Counted from the first letter of the stretch, positions 1 through 10,600 are shown. The stretch is DNA of 64,000 bases from an uncultured Bacteroidota bacterium (GCA_903910445.1 CAIVZR010000056.1:1-64000), one strand, 5' to 3'. Translations and numbers: made by a program. The notes: generated by a model not told the origin, from the sequence alone.

Positions 1-149
1 GGGTTTTAATAGCTGCGTAATTATATAAAACCTACGTTGATGTTCGGTACGCGGCGCGCCAGATATCTTCCGACAACTAAGCACAGCTAAGCATGTAGAA
101 AACATTTGAGTTCCTATTTCGGACTCGGGTTCGACTCCCGACAGCTCCA
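1..149 (+). ncRNA. ssrA: tmRNA (3' part, cut by window start)
   Basis: Transfer-messenger RNA rescues stalled ribosomes and adds a degradation tag. Only the 3' portion is present. The T-arm and acceptor end at 121-149 (GGACTCGGGTTCGACTCCCG followed by ACAGCTCCA) has the canonical tmRNA/tRNA-Ala-like form. The CCA is not encoded (the bases after the discriminator A149 are CAT), as is usual in Bacteroidota. The end of the tag frame is visible at 3-20: codons for V-L-I-A-A followed by TAA. The 5' half, including the acceptor partner strand, lies outside the window, so folding cannot be completed. A plain tRNA is excluded because no anticodon arm lies at tRNA distance. Confidence 0.9.
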
Positions 150-153
150 CATC

Positions 154-190
154 GCCCGCCAAAGCTCATAGAGCGACGGCGGGCTTTTTA
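154..190 (+). terminator. Rho-independent terminator of ssrA
   Basis: GCCCGCC (154-160) pairs with GGCGGGC (178-184), with an inner GCTC/GAGC pairing, and is followed by a T-rich run. It sits five bases after the tmRNA discriminator base. Confidence 0.85.
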
Positions 191-221
191 TTTACTGAAT
201 AATGATTGTGACGTATCTTTT

Positions 222-229
222 TATATTTG
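222..229 (+). promoter_or_regulatory. Bacteroidota -7 element (TATATTTG)
   Basis: Exact match to TAnnTTTG, 47 nt before the ATG of the TonB-like gene. No well-spaced -33 TTTG was found. Confidence 0.5.
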
Positions 230-275
230 CTCTGTCGAAATACAGTAATTAAAAAACAATAAAATATAAAGTCGT

Positions 276-1001
276 ATGAAATATACTTTACTACTCGCTC
301 TCATTTTTTCAGGAGCAACAAAATTGCTTTCGCAAGATACCACCTACTTTTATTTTGATAGAGGAGGGCACGAAACGAAGAAGGAACATGATTATTATTA
401 TCGAAAGGTTTTTAAATTAAATGACGGTTATATTGGTTACGACTATTATGCCAATGATACCTTACGAATGACGGGTGCCTATACCTCTGCAAAGGCAGAT
501 GTGAAGATGGGGAAATTTACCTACTATTATGAAAACGGAATAAAATCACGTGAAGGAATATTTGTTGCTGACAAATACGATGGAATTTGGGAATACTATT
601 ATAAAAGCGGGAAATTAGCTTCCAAAGTGGATTATTTAATGGATAGTGAAGTATCACTAGAATATTGGGATGAGGATGGAAATAAAATGGCTGGCCCAAA
701 TGCAAATGAAGTGATGCCTGAATTTCCAGGCGGCGAGATCGAGTTGATGAAATACATAAAGTCCAACACACATTATCCAGATTCCGCCTTTAAAAAAAAG
801 ATAACTGGAATGGTTCAAATAGGTTTTGTAATTACAACAGATGGCTTAATAGAAGATGTTAAGGTGATTAAATCCGTTCATCCGCTGCTTGATGCCGAGG
901 CATTAAGAGTTGTAAAAAGCATGCCTAGTTGGGATCCTGGCAGACAACATAATGTTCCTGTAAGGGTTAGCTATATTCTACCTATTAAATTTCAAAAATA
1001 G
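276..1001 (+). CDS. Secreted MORN-like/TonB C-terminal domain protein
   Basis: A 241-residue protein with a signal peptide (about 1-19, ending LLSQ). Residues 50-135 hold YwqK/MORN-type repeats of the form G-x-(W/F)-x-Y-Y-x-x-G. Residues about 145-241 form a TonB C-terminal domain (FPGGEIELMKYI near 150, a central GMVQIGFVI strand, then VKSMPSWDPGRQHNVPVRVSY). Such domains contact outer-membrane receptors or partner proteins in the periplasm. There is no N-terminal transmembrane anchor followed by a proline-rich linker as in classical TonB, so it is more likely an accessory TonB-like protein than the ExbBD partner. It is a single gene between the tmRNA terminator and a convergent CHAT gene. 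Family assignment is firm; the substrate is unknown. Confidence 0.85.
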   Translation: MKYTLLLALIFSGATKLLSQDTTYFYFDRGGHETKKEHDYYYRKVFKLNDGYIGYDYYANDTLRMTGAYTSAKADVKMGKFTYYYENGIKSREGIFVADKYDGIWEYYYKSGKLASKVDYLMDSEVSLEYWDEDGNKMAGPNANEVMPEFPGGEIELMKYIKSNTHYPDSAFKKKITGMVQIGFVITTDGLIEDVKVIKSVHPLLDAEALRVVKSMPSWDPGRQHNVPVRVSYILPIKFQK

Positions 1002-1083
1002 TTTAGTGGAATTCTTTGAATGTTTCTATAATTGAAATTTCAACAAAGCATTTAATCCATTATTAAATACCAAACCGAGTTCC

Positions 1084-4000
1084 CTAATTGATTAATACAA
1101 ATGCAGCCCAATCGGTGACAGGATATGTTCTACTCATAAGGATTTGCGTGGCTCTTAGGGCTTGTTCCGGGTTCTTTCCTGAAAATAAATTTTCGTAAAA
1201 ATTTTTCATAAAAACTGCGGTAGCCTGATCGGGAACCTGCCATAAGGAAATTAATAAATACTTCGCTCCTGCAATTTTCAATGCTCTCGATAATCCATCA
1301 ACACCCAAATTATTTCTAAGATCACCTAGGCCCGTCTCACAAGCACTGAGTGAAATAAGATAGCATTTTCGTAAATCGATATTTGATAATTCATAACCCA
1401 ATAAATAGCCTTCCGTTTCTTTATGCCGGCTACTATCTGGATTATTTGCATCGCTCACTACGATTCCACATCTGAATAATGGTTCGTTCTTCATTGCGGT
1501 TCGGCTCCATCGTCCCTCATACTTTTTATTTGCTGATACACTATCTAAATAAAATCCATGTGTGGCTAAATGAATTAACTGGTAATCTTTTAAAATATTA
1601 ATTAGTGAATCAGGAAATTGTTTGCCCGTGAGTATATTAACCTTCATTCCAGCTTTTGTGAATAAGGGCTCCAGGGCTTTAATTTCGGCAGTGGTTCCTG
1701 GTAGATAGTTCCATGAATATTTATCCTTGAAAAGTCGACTTCTATTTCCTTTATTAATAACCCCATAATCCAATCCTCCCGCAAGCAATGCATTTGCTCC
1801 CACTGGCAAACTATTTTTTTGTTGCATTAACGAATTGCTAGCAGTTAGAAGATGAAGCTGAACCTCCTCAAACAAATACAAGCTCTTATATTTAAGTGCA
1901 GCAAATGATATGCGATTAAGTAAACCGTCTTGTACTAGATACCAATCCTTTTTATTTTTAATATATGGAAGGAAAGGCTTCAGTAAGAGTTGAGCCAGTT
2001 TATCAGTACTATCACCATTATATTTATTCAAAGGTTTTTCATTTTCGTCAATTAATACCGAGCCTCTATCTTCATTAATATTCAGTGCAATATTCTGTGG
2101 TGATGAGTATGGATTTCTCAAAATCGAATCAATACTTTTTTCATCATATAATGAGATGACTTCCATTTTACCACCTGGCAAAATAATATACGCTCCGTAG
2201 TGTGCTGTTGAATCGGTCAATGATCTCGTATATCGTATCGTTTCTGTATATACTTCATTGGGTTTTAGTTTTGCTGAAATGATTTGCCACTTTGTTAGTT
2301 GCACCAGTGAATCCATACCTGACTGATCGAGCGTTCTTAGCCAAAGCGATTGCACCTGATCTTGTAATTTTTTCTCCTCATTGGTTTGCCTATTACCTAT
2401 ACGTTCACGGAGTAAAACCATATTTACTTCTTGACGCAATTCGCGAATTTCTTCAAGATATTCAAGGGTATTGCCATTCTTAAGTAATATTTCATTTGAT
2501 ATCAGGTTACCGTCGGCCAAGGCGTTTTTAATGGAGAGGGATTGAGCAATTATTTTTTCTTTAAGCTCTGGAAATGAATCGAGTTTTTTAGTAAATAATA
2601 ACTCATGATACACATCAAAATATGGCCGTAATTTCTGTTCATACAATCGCATTCGGTCTTCGGCTGATAGCATCATAAAGGTATATCGAATTTGCCGCCC
2701 AGTATAAAACAAAAGATTTGCAAGTAGTGATTCGGAAACTTTATTATCTGAACGTAACGTTGAATTAAAGCAGAGTAGCTGAACGGGGTAAAAGATCTGT
2801 AATGCAGTTGGATTACTTTCCAAATCATGCATACACTCAATAAGAAATTGGGTGTTCCATTTGCCTTGTAATGCGCTAAAAATTACTGTGATATATTGTA
2901 GGTGAGGCCAATGATCGGTTTTGTAAATTAAATCTGAACTGTCAAGCGGTGCCAGCTCGTCAATCAATTTAATTAATGAATCTTTTGCTTCATCATTTTT
3001 TTGCATTGCCATTAAGGTATAAACCTCCTCAATATGTAATGCCATATACCGTTCCCAGCGGAGGTCATTTTCTGAACCTGCATTGGTGGGCAATGGTGCA
3101 TATTTTTTCAAGAATGCAATATCTCTTAACGACTTTTCATAATTCCCTTGAAGTCGGTACGCAGTGCTTCGAATGGTAAATAAATTGACCATTCCGAGAA
3201 TTTTCTCATCTATGGTATAGTTATCATTATCAACTAAATCAAGTGCATCATTTACTGCAGCGATCTCGTCATCACCATTCCCCATTCTATCATATAACAC
3301 ACAGAGGCTTTGAAAAAGTGATACGATATCGGCCGCATTTATTACAGGCTTTACCTTGTACTGAGCTGCAGCCTCCATTTCATTAGGAATTATATCCTGA
3401 TACAGATATACTTTTAGCGACAATAAAACCTGCCCCTCTTTTTGCTCGCTTATGGCCCAATTGCAGAAACCATTAATAATAGCGGTGTAAATATAATAAT
3501 AACTCCTTCGTAAGTCTGGGTTGAATTCCGGTGTGCCATATTTATTTTGGAGCACAGTCTCTTCCTTTAATTCCTTAACTCTTGATATGAGTGTTTTGAA
3601 AACAGTTGCAAAATCTATCTTTCTGAGGGTTGCCTCCTTACTATTTTCATTTAAGAAAGTAAAATAAATTTGACCTGATTGCTTGTATTCTTCAGGGTAT
3701 TTTTTCACATAAGGCATAGCAATCCATTGTTCAAGATCACCTTTGGTAATGAGCCAATCCACATACATCAAGCTCAACTTATCCATAGGATCCTTTGAGT
3801 GATGTTCCATCAAACAATAATAATCGTAAAGGGCGAGGTATTTCGATTCCTCATATTGCTTTTGTATGAGCTTCTTATTTGCATAGTTAAGCACCCCAAA
3901 TCGATACCCATCATTTGATTTAACACCACTTACTAATTCACGAAAAAGCGTATCAATAGTCCACCATTGCTCCATCCTACCCGCCTTATAATGTAACATC

Positions 4001-4356
4001 ATTACATTATACAATCCATTAGCAAAGGAGTCGGCTAAAGTATTTTTGTTTCCGCTGAATAAATGAATTGCCTTGTTCTGGTAGCTCGCTCTTTGCACAT
4101 TCCCAAAAACATAAAACGACTGAAATAAGTGGACAAGTCCTTTATAAATTAGATACTCGCTTTCAAGTGGTGCTAATTTTAAATCAATAGCACTTATGAC
4201 TTCATTGGTTTTAAGCGAGTCGCCTTGTTCCATATAATAGCTTGCCATATCAAGCAAACTATCCACTTTCACTGCTTCTGCAGGGAACTTACTTTGGGCT
4301 TGACTTACAACACCTGACAATAAAAATAAAATAAAGAGGAATTTGCGTTTCAGCAT
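1084..4356 (-). CDS. TPR-CHAT domain protein, predicted extracytoplasmic caspase-like protease
   Basis: A 1090-residue protein. Residues 1-20 are a signal peptide (ending SQAQS). A long helical, TPR-like region runs to about 700, and a C-terminal CHAT domain (Caspase-HetF Associated with TPRs, clan CD) covers about 780-1090. The catalytic dyad appears intact: His933 in HLATHGF and Cys1006 in LSLSACETGLGD. The C-terminus DWAAFVLIN is typical of CHAT proteins. The TPRs probably bind a partner that controls proteolysis, and the signal peptide places the protein outside the cytoplasm. It is transcribed alone. Its substrate is unknown and activity is inferred from the dyad. Confidence 0.88.
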   Translation of the reverse strand: MLKRKFLFILFLLSGVVSQAQSKFPAEAVKVDSLLDMASYYMEQGDSLKTNEVISAIDLKLAPLESEYLIYKGLVHLFQSFYVFGNVQRASYQNKAIHLFSGNKNTLADSFANGLYNVMMLHYKAGRMEQWWTIDTLFRELVSGVKSNDGYRFGVLNYANKKLIQKQYEESKYLALYDYYCLMEHHSKDPMDKLSLMYVDWLITKGDLEQWIAMPYVKKYPEEYKQSGQIYFTFLNENSKEATLRKIDFATVFKTLISRVKELKEETVLQNKYGTPEFNPDLRRSYYYIYTAIINGFCNWAISEQKEGQVLLSLKVYLYQDIIPNEMEAAAQYKVKPVINAADIVSLFQSLCVLYDRMGNGDDEIAAVNDALDLVDNDNYTIDEKILGMVNLFTIRSTAYRLQGNYEKSLRDIAFLKKYAPLPTNAGSENDLRWERYMALHIEEVYTLMAMQKNDEAKDSLIKLIDELAPLDSSDLIYKTDHWPHLQYITVIFSALQGKWNTQFLIECMHDLESNPTALQIFYPVQLLCFNSTLRSDNKVSESLLANLLFYTGRQIRYTFMMLSAEDRMRLYEQKLRPYFDVYHELLFTKKLDSFPELKEKIIAQSLSIKNALADGNLISNEILLKNGNTLEYLEEIRELRQEVNMVLLRERIGNRQTNEEKKLQDQVQSLWLRTLDQSGMDSLVQLTKWQIISAKLKPNEVYTETIRYTRSLTDSTAHYGAYIILPGGKMEVISLYDEKSIDSILRNPYSSPQNIALNINEDRGSVLIDENEKPLNKYNGDSTDKLAQLLLKPFLPYIKNKKDWYLVQDGLLNRISFAALKYKSLYLFEEVQLHLLTASNSLMQQKNSLPVGANALLAGGLDYGVINKGNRSRLFKDKYSWNYLPGTTAEIKALEPLFTKAGMKVNILTGKQFPDSLINILKDYQLIHLATHGFYLDSVSANKKYEGRWSRTAMKNEPLFRCGIVVSDANNPDSSRHKETEGYLLGYELSNIDLRKCYLISLSACETGLGDLRNNLGVDGLSRALKIAGAKYLLISLWQVPDQATAVFMKNFYENLFSGKNPEQALRATQILMSRTYPVTDWAAFVLIN

Positions 4357-4468
4357 CAGTTTAAATTACATTTAGTTTTATGAGTGAATAATGGAGCTCG
4401 CAATTCAAAATCTAAAATGGTGTTGAAATGAAATAACGTTACAATAATAGTTCATTTCGTCTATAGTT

Positions 4469-5593
4469 TTAATCTGCGGCTGTAATTACCCCTTCCAATG
4501 ATTCATTGATTAGTGCTTTGTATTTGTTACAAATGAATTTCCAGGTATATCGTCTTAGTGCAATTTCCTTCATCACCTCACCAATTTCTTTTAACCGGCG
4601 TACAGGTGTTTGTTGAATCAATTCTTTTAATTCGTGGTAGTTGTTAAAATAGAGTGCCTTATTTTCTGTGGTGGTTCGGTTGTAAGAAACCCCGAATGCT
4701 ATAACCGGCAGTCCTAGGTACATTGCTTCTACTAATGCTGGGTTGGTGCCACCCGCAGCGTGCCCATGAACATAAGCGAATGCATTTCCTCTTATTAGAT
4801 CAAACCTCCTTTGATCATTGATTGAATTTAATAAAAATATATTTGAATATTGGCAGTAACGTGATTTCAAATTGATTCCATACTGACTCTTTTCCCAATT
4901 ACCCACGATAACTAAAATATGTCTAGGCAATTCGGCGAATGCATTCAATACTTCATGCACATTGTTCTCGGGTTCGATATGGCACACTTTAAATGCATAG
5001 GGCATATTCAAAAAAGGATACTCATGACGATCGATGGTATCTGGCTTTATACATATGGCATGATCGGCTCCATACTCGATGATATGGCTTAATCTGCCAT
5101 ATCGTAAGGAAGTATAGTCTTGTATTGATTCGTTATCTAAAATATCAATATGAGAATATTTAACGGCCACCTTTTCAACCCAAAATAAATACCATTTTGC
5201 CAATCGACTCCATTTATCACGTTTCCATTCGATGCCATTGATAGAAACGATAATTTTTTTGTTGGTGAATAATTTAACAAAAGGTAAAATCCATGCACCA
5301 GCAACACCAAAAATCAATAATACATCTGAATAGAAAAGGGAGTGAATAATTGAAATCGAATCATAAATGATACTCTGCATTCCATTCGCTTCGAATGGAA
5401 TAAATTTAAGCTTTGCATTTTTATAATATGGCTTTCGATCTTCCTTTTTATATTTTTTTCTTGAACAGTAAACTGTTATATCATATTCATCGCTAAGGTT
5501 GTCGACCAAATGGGCTGCAAGTGTTTCAAATCCACCATACAATGCAGGGAGCCCTACAGTACCTATAATAGCAAGTTTTTTATTCGATTCCAT
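4469..5593 (-). CDS. GT4 glycosyltransferase with DUF1972-type N-terminus
   Basis: A 374-residue GT-B glycosyltransferase. The N-terminus IGTVGLPALYGGFETLA is the signature of the DUF1972/rhamnosyltransferase-like subgroup. The C-terminal nucleotide-sugar lobe contains GGTNPALVEAMYLGLPVIAF, the E-x7-E-like motif. These enzymes transfer a sugar from an NDP donor to a growing surface glycan at the inner membrane. The gene lies downstream of another GT4 gene on the same strand, but 517 bp and a terminator separate them, so it is probably transcribed separately. Donor and acceptor cannot be read from the sequence. Confidence 0.87.
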   Translation of the reverse strand: MESNKKLAIIGTVGLPALYGGFETLAAHLVDNLSDEYDITVYCSRKKYKKEDRKPYYKNAKLKFIPFEANGMQSIIYDSISIIHSLFYSDVLLIFGVAGAWILPFVKLFTNKKIIVSINGIEWKRDKWSRLAKWYLFWVEKVAVKYSHIDILDNESIQDYTSLRYGRLSHIIEYGADHAICIKPDTIDRHEYPFLNMPYAFKVCHIEPENNVHEVLNAFAELPRHILVIVGNWEKSQYGINLKSRYCQYSNIFLLNSINDQRRFDLIRGNAFAYVHGHAAGGTNPALVEAMYLGLPVIAFGVSYNRTTTENKALYFNNYHELKELIQQTPVRRLKEIGEVMKEIALRRYTWKFICNKYKALINESLEGVITAAD

Positions 5594-5793
5594 TTAATAA
5601 ATCAATTGGAGATTGTAATAGGCTTTGCTAAAGCTGTTCCAACCTTATAACCATTCATTTTATTGGGTTGCGAGGCATGTTAAAATAAATTATTTCCATT
5701 TCATGGACGTGATTTCCATACTTATAAATAGCTTCATTATATCCGTTCTAAATTGAAAATTTGTTATTTGCAGTAGCTTCGAAATATTCAATC

Positions 5794-5826
5794 AAAAAAA
5801 AACCAGTCATTATCAGTGACTGGTTA
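5794..5826 (-). terminator. Rho-independent terminator, minus strand
   Basis: A perfect 9-bp stem AACCAGTCA (5801-5809) / TGACTGGTT (5817-5825) has a 7-nt loop. On the minus strand it is followed by a run of T (the A-run at 5794-5800). It would end transcription of the glycosyltransferase at 6111-7217 and its downstream open frame. Confidence 0.75.
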
Positions 5827-5930
5827 ATAAAAACTATTTGACTAATGAATTTAACTCGTTTTGAAAATCATATTTAATCTGCTTTAAATTGGATAATTCG
5901 TTTGGTTATTCCAACTTTCATGAAATTAAG

Positions 5931-6110
5931 TTATTTCAATTTTGATATTTGTTTTGTTGCATCTAAAACTGGAATTGAATTATAAATAACTTGTTCATAT
6001 ACTTCTATAATTAAATTACCTCGAGTTGACCATTGGATTTTTTTTAAACTACTTCCTCGGCATTGCATTTTATCAGTATAATATGTCGCGACTGATTTTC
6101 TTAGTTCTCG
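5931..6110 (-). pseudogene. In-frame 59-codon open extension after a glycosyltransferase stop (possible gene remnant)
   Basis: Directly after the TAA stop (6113-6111) of the glycosyltransferase gene, the same frame stays open for 59 codons to a TAA at 5933-5931. The translation starts RELRKSVATYYTDK and contains KKIQWSTRGNLIIEVYEQVI, which resembles the C-terminal helix of GT4 enzymes. An internal ATG at 6068 would give a 45-residue peptide. In DNA this AT-rich such a run is unlikely but not impossible by chance. It may be the tail of a second, decayed glycosyltransferase, a C-terminus cut off by a point mutation, or a small protein. It lies upstream of the terminator at 5794-5826, so it would be in the same transcript. 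Confidence 0.35.
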
Positions 6111-7217
6111 TTATAAATACAAATTATCGAATTCATTGATTATAGAATCCCAGTTAAAAGCCTCGGCAACCATGGTTTTCGCATTTTGTTTAATGGCATC
6201 CAACTCATTGTATTCCCACGACATATTGAGCTCAAGAAAAGCCAATGCCAGAGCCAATGAATCATCATTTGCAACTGCAATACCCGCATTGTATTTCTCG
6301 ACATAGGACGCAATATTTGTTGCATGGGTCACCACTGCAGGAACTTTCATATTGCAAGCTTCTAATACCGATACAGGCAATCCTTCGTTACGAGAAGGAT
6401 ATGCAAAGATGGTCATCTCTGAAATCAATTGATTCTTTTCTTCCCCAAACTTCCCTTCATGCATTATTATGTTTTCTTGCAGATTTAATTCAGAAATCAT
6501 CCGAATTAATTCCAATCGTTCCTCGCCATCTCCAATAATTAAGAGCTTAGAATTTGGCTTTAGATTATTGAATTTCTCAAACGCAGTAATTAATAAATCA
6601 AGCCCTTTGTTATATACATCAAGTTGGCCAACGAAACCAATAATAAAATCGGTACCCTTGGCTCTTTCGGCAATAAATGTTTGTGGTGCTTCAAAGCCAT
6701 AGGGCAAATGAAACGATTTGATGTTAGGGAAAATTTTATTAAGCCCTTCCATTTCACTTTCACTGAGCACGTGAATTCGTTTTGCATTCATCAATAATTC
6801 CTTTTCACAAAACCGGAAATAGATTTTTTTCACGAAGGCATTTCGTTCCATAGCAACGGCATTATAAGAACCATGTGCTGTTATTACGAATGAAATATTG
6901 TGCTTAGCTAAAAATTTTGAGACCGTTGAATAAATTGGAACCCATCCACCATGCAAATGAAATGTAGCAGTACTTTTCTTTTCAAGCAATGCCTCTTTGA
7001 GTTTGTTATCCAATTTAAACGGATTACGATAAGCTTGAAAAAGTTGAGTGCTAAAATTACTTTCATCATAATTTGTATTCAGGTCTTTGGTGATGCCCCA
7101 AACTGCCACATCTCGTCCAGAGGCAGCTTGTTGTGTTGCAAGTTGGTAAACCACCATACTCACGACGTCCATTTGATCAGGATTTGCTTTCCCTAAAATA
7201 AGATGAATTACTTCCAT
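6111..7217 (-). CDS. GT4 family glycosyltransferase
   Basis: A 368-residue GT-B glycosyltransferase. The N-terminal domain (MEVIHLILGKANPDQMDVV...) is an acceptor-side Rossmann fold. The C-terminal domain holds FIIGFVGQLDVYNKGLDLL (about 193-212) and EGLPVSVLEACNMKVPAVV (about 285-303), the donor-binding E-x7-E region. It probably adds a sugar to a surface polysaccharide at the cytoplasmic face of the inner membrane. The protein ends FDNLYL; the reading frame remains open for 59 codons after the stop, so the ancestral protein could have been longer. A 412-bp gap separates it from the kinase operon upstream. Confidence 0.87.
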   Translation of the reverse strand: MEVIHLILGKANPDQMDVVSMVVYQLATQQAASGRDVAVWGITKDLNTNYDESNFSTQLFQAYRNPFKLDNKLKEALLEKKSTATFHLHGGWVPIYSTVSKFLAKHNISFVITAHGSYNAVAMERNAFVKKIYFRFCEKELLMNAKRIHVLSESEMEGLNKIFPNIKSFHLPYGFEAPQTFIAERAKGTDFIIGFVGQLDVYNKGLDLLITAFEKFNNLKPNSKLLIIGDGEERLELIRMISELNLQENIIMHEGKFGEEKNQLISEMTIFAYPSRNEGLPVSVLEACNMKVPAVVTHATNIASYVEKYNAGIAVANDDSLALALAFLELNMSWEYNELDAIKQNAKTMVAEAFNWDSIINEFDNLYL

Positions 7218-7564
7218 AAAATAAATTGCTTCCTAGATAAAATATATTGCTATCAAAGTGTTTGATTTTTTAAACTACATAACCGCTGTAGGGATCCATC
7301 CATAGAAGTTAAAGGCATCTTAAATCTTTACTATTCTTGAGTTGATTCAAGAAGCCTGTTCCACGCGGAGAAGGTGTGAATCTTTAGAAATCGAGATTAA
7401 AATGATGTAGTTTGAAAATGTTTAAGAAATAATCATCATCGGTAACAAAATTTTCAAATCGATTCAAATTTAGAATGTCGCTCGAGCATTAGCTACAATC
7501 AAGCCACGAAGCAAAACATCTGTTAATAAAGGCATTTACATTGGCTTATGCGCATTTATTTCCA
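7218..7564. other. Intergenic region with one inverted repeat, no gene seen
   Basis: No convincing coding frame. An inverted repeat TTCTTGA (7334-7340) / TCAAGAA (7347-7353) lies about 117-136 bases upstream of the glycosyltransferase start and could be an operator or a transcript hairpin. No TAnnTTTG element was found near the start at 7217. Confidence 0.4.
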
Positions 7565-7606
7565 AAAAAAGAACCCCGATTCCAAGATATGGAATAGGGG
7601 TTCTTT
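7565..7606 (-). terminator. Terminator of the NtrC-FIST-kinase operon
   Basis: AGAACCCC-ATTCC and GGAAT-GGGGTTCT pair around a short loop (7568-7604). On the minus strand the stem is followed by a T-run (A-run at 7564-7570). It lies 24 bp past the kinase stop. Confidence 0.75.
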
Positions 7607-7629
7607 TGTGCTTTTGGCAGCTTATTGGG

Positions 7630-10600
7630 CTATTCTAACTCCGTTTCTTTCAAAGAATCCACCACGGCATTAATTACTTCGGTGGTATAACTTACTCCTT
7701 CAAAAAGTTTTGCATTTGAATTAACCAACGGATCAAAGAATTCTAAATCACGTATCGTATTTTTCAAAGAATGAATTCCTAAATTAGCCAAGGAAGGTTT
7801 CAATTTATGTGCAATTCGTTTGATAGAATCAATATCCTCTATTTGAAATGCGTCGTTGAATTCCATAACCAATTTTTGTGCGGTATCAATAAAGATATTC
7901 AGCATCTTTGTTACAAACTCCCTATTTCCCCTACTCATTTCTCTCAATTGAGTTAAGTCGTATAATTCAGCTCGGTTCAGTTTTTGGGTTTTTAGGTTAT
8001 TCAAAATTCCCATTTCCTTGACAATAACTTGTAATAAATTCTCCTCTTCAAATGGCTTGGTGATATAGGAATTCATCCCTGCTTTTAGGCATTTATCAAT
8101 TTCCGATTTGAAAGCATTGGCCGTGAGGGCAACTATTGGAGTTTTAATTTGTAATTGTTCGCGAATAATATGGGTTGATTCAATTCCTCCCATAACAGGC
8201 ATTTGCAAATCCATCAAAATCAAATCAAAACTTTGATTTTTTAATATATCTACCGCAATCTCACCATTGGCTGCTTCCGTAATATTTAGTTCATAAGGCA
8301 ATAGCGCATTGGTCACTACCAGGCGATTCATCTCATTGTCTTCAACTAATAGTATTTTTTTATTTCTAAGGTTATCTACATTGATAGATTTAACATCCTC
8401 AAGCAATTTTGACAAATTGCCTAACGGCAAATTTAGCTTGACTGTTACCTCTGTACCTTCCCCCTTTATGCTTTCAATCAAAATACTTCCTTTCATGGCG
8501 TCAATCAATTCCTTGGTGATAACCAGCCCAAGGCCTGAGCCACCAAAACTTCTGGATCCTGATAAATCTTCTTGCTGAAACTTTGTAAATATTCTTTTTA
8601 AATAATTAGGATCCATTCCAATACCATTATCAATAACTTTCAGTATAACTTCCTGATTCTCATCGGTAGCTGTTACGCATTCACATTGAATGATTACATT
8701 TCCATTCCTACTAAACTTAATTGCATTGCCAGCCAGATTTATTAATATCTGACGAATTCGAGCGGCATCACCAATAAAAACCCTCTTGAGGTTAATATCT
8801 ATTTTCTTCTCAAGTTGAATTGAATTTTCATCGGCTTGGCTTTGTAGAATTTGCACTACATCGGTGATTACTTCTTGTAAACTAAAATGATGATTTTCGA
8901 GTTTAAATTCTCCAGCTTCAATTTTCGAGAAATCGAGAATATTATTAATGATGGAAAGGAGATGCTGGGAGGCCTTGGTAGCGCTATCTAAATGACTTTG
9001 CTGTTTGGCTGAAAGCGTATGCTTTCTTAGCTCTCTTATCATGCCTATGATTCCATTGAGTGGGGTTCGAATTTCATGACTCATGTTAGCAAGAAATGCC
9101 TCTTTGGCAAGGGCCGATTGCTCCGCAATTTCTCTTGCAAGCACTAATTCATGTTCAATTTTCTTTTGTTCGGTGATATCCAAATGAATTCCAATGGAAC
9201 CAATTACAACACCCTCTTCGTTATAACGAGGTGTACCTGACACGAGCCACCACCTCAAATTACCAATTCGATCTTTGATGGAAATTTCGTATGCATCAGA
9301 AACTCCCATTTGACGTAATTCTTGTTTTTTTTGAGCCAATTCCTTGTGCTCTCCAAGTTCAAGTAATTCGGAAGTTTTTTGACCTTCTAATTCATTCAAC
9401 TCAAATCCACTCATCTCACAGAAACTATGGTTAGCAAATTGTATGATATCATTATTATCCACTTCGAGCAACCCTAGGTTCATGTTTGCGATAATACTTC
9501 TGTATTTTAGCTCGCTTGCTGCAAGATTCTCTTGTGCCTTTTTTCGATCAGAGATATCGCGAATAAATGAAACCAAAATTACCCTTTTTCCCAAGTTAAC
9601 TGGTGTTATAGATAATTCTACAGGAAATTCATCTCCCGACTTTTTAATTGCCGATAATTCCAATAGACGCTGCAGAATTGGACCAACGCCAGTTTTCTGA
9701 TAATGCATCATTCCCCTTTCATGTTCTTCTCTATATCGCTCTGGAATAATTAAATTAGACAATTTAGAATTTAAAACTTCCGCTTCTTTCCATCCAAATA
9801 TCTTTTCTGCTTGTGGATTCCAAAGAATTACTTCACCACTCTGGTTGATAGCAATAATTGCTTCATGTGCAGAATTCATGATAATTCTGCTCAGCGCTTC
9901 ACTTTCGGCAATAGCATCTAGCGTTTTCCTGCGTTCAGTGATATCCGTATAATTCCAAAAGTGACCAGAGTATACTTCTTCAATAAAAATTGGAATATAG
10001 TCGCGTTCAAAAATTCGACCATCAGTCAATTTTAATATTTCCCCAGTTATATTTTTCTGTTGTTCTAACCTTGTGATAATCCCATTGACAAAACCTTCTT
10101 GATCATTAAAAAGGTGCTTGGCATCCTCTCCAGCCTTAGAACAGTCGGCGCCCACTAAAAACTTAGCCTCTACAGGGATACCAAACATATTACAAAAAGT
10201 TTGATTCGCAAAAATCACTTTTCTGTTTTCGTCTTCAACCAAAATCCCAGTGTTTATGTTTCGAATTAAAGTGTTGATGCTATTAGCATTTTTATTCAGT
10301 TCCTGTTCTGTTTTCTTGCGCTTAGCAATTTGTTCTTTAACATAATCAACGATACCAACTAAATCCTCTTCATCCGATTCGGTATCTGTTGTATCCTCCA
10401 AATTCAATAAAGTTTCGCGTAATTTACGGATAGAAATTCTTTTCTCTGTAGCTTCTTTTTCAAGCTTAAGGTTAATTTCCCTATAGTCATTTTCGCTTCT
10501 ATTGAAGGCAAAATTTGAAATTTCAATATCTTTCTCAAACGACTCATAGGCTTCACTTACAGCAGAAATAAATGAATTGAATTCCTGTGAATCCAGCGAG

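Noticed and set aside
121-149. tRNA-like T-arm and acceptor end
   Set aside because: No anticodon arm at tRNA distance; upstream features match the tag end and 3' part of tmRNA.
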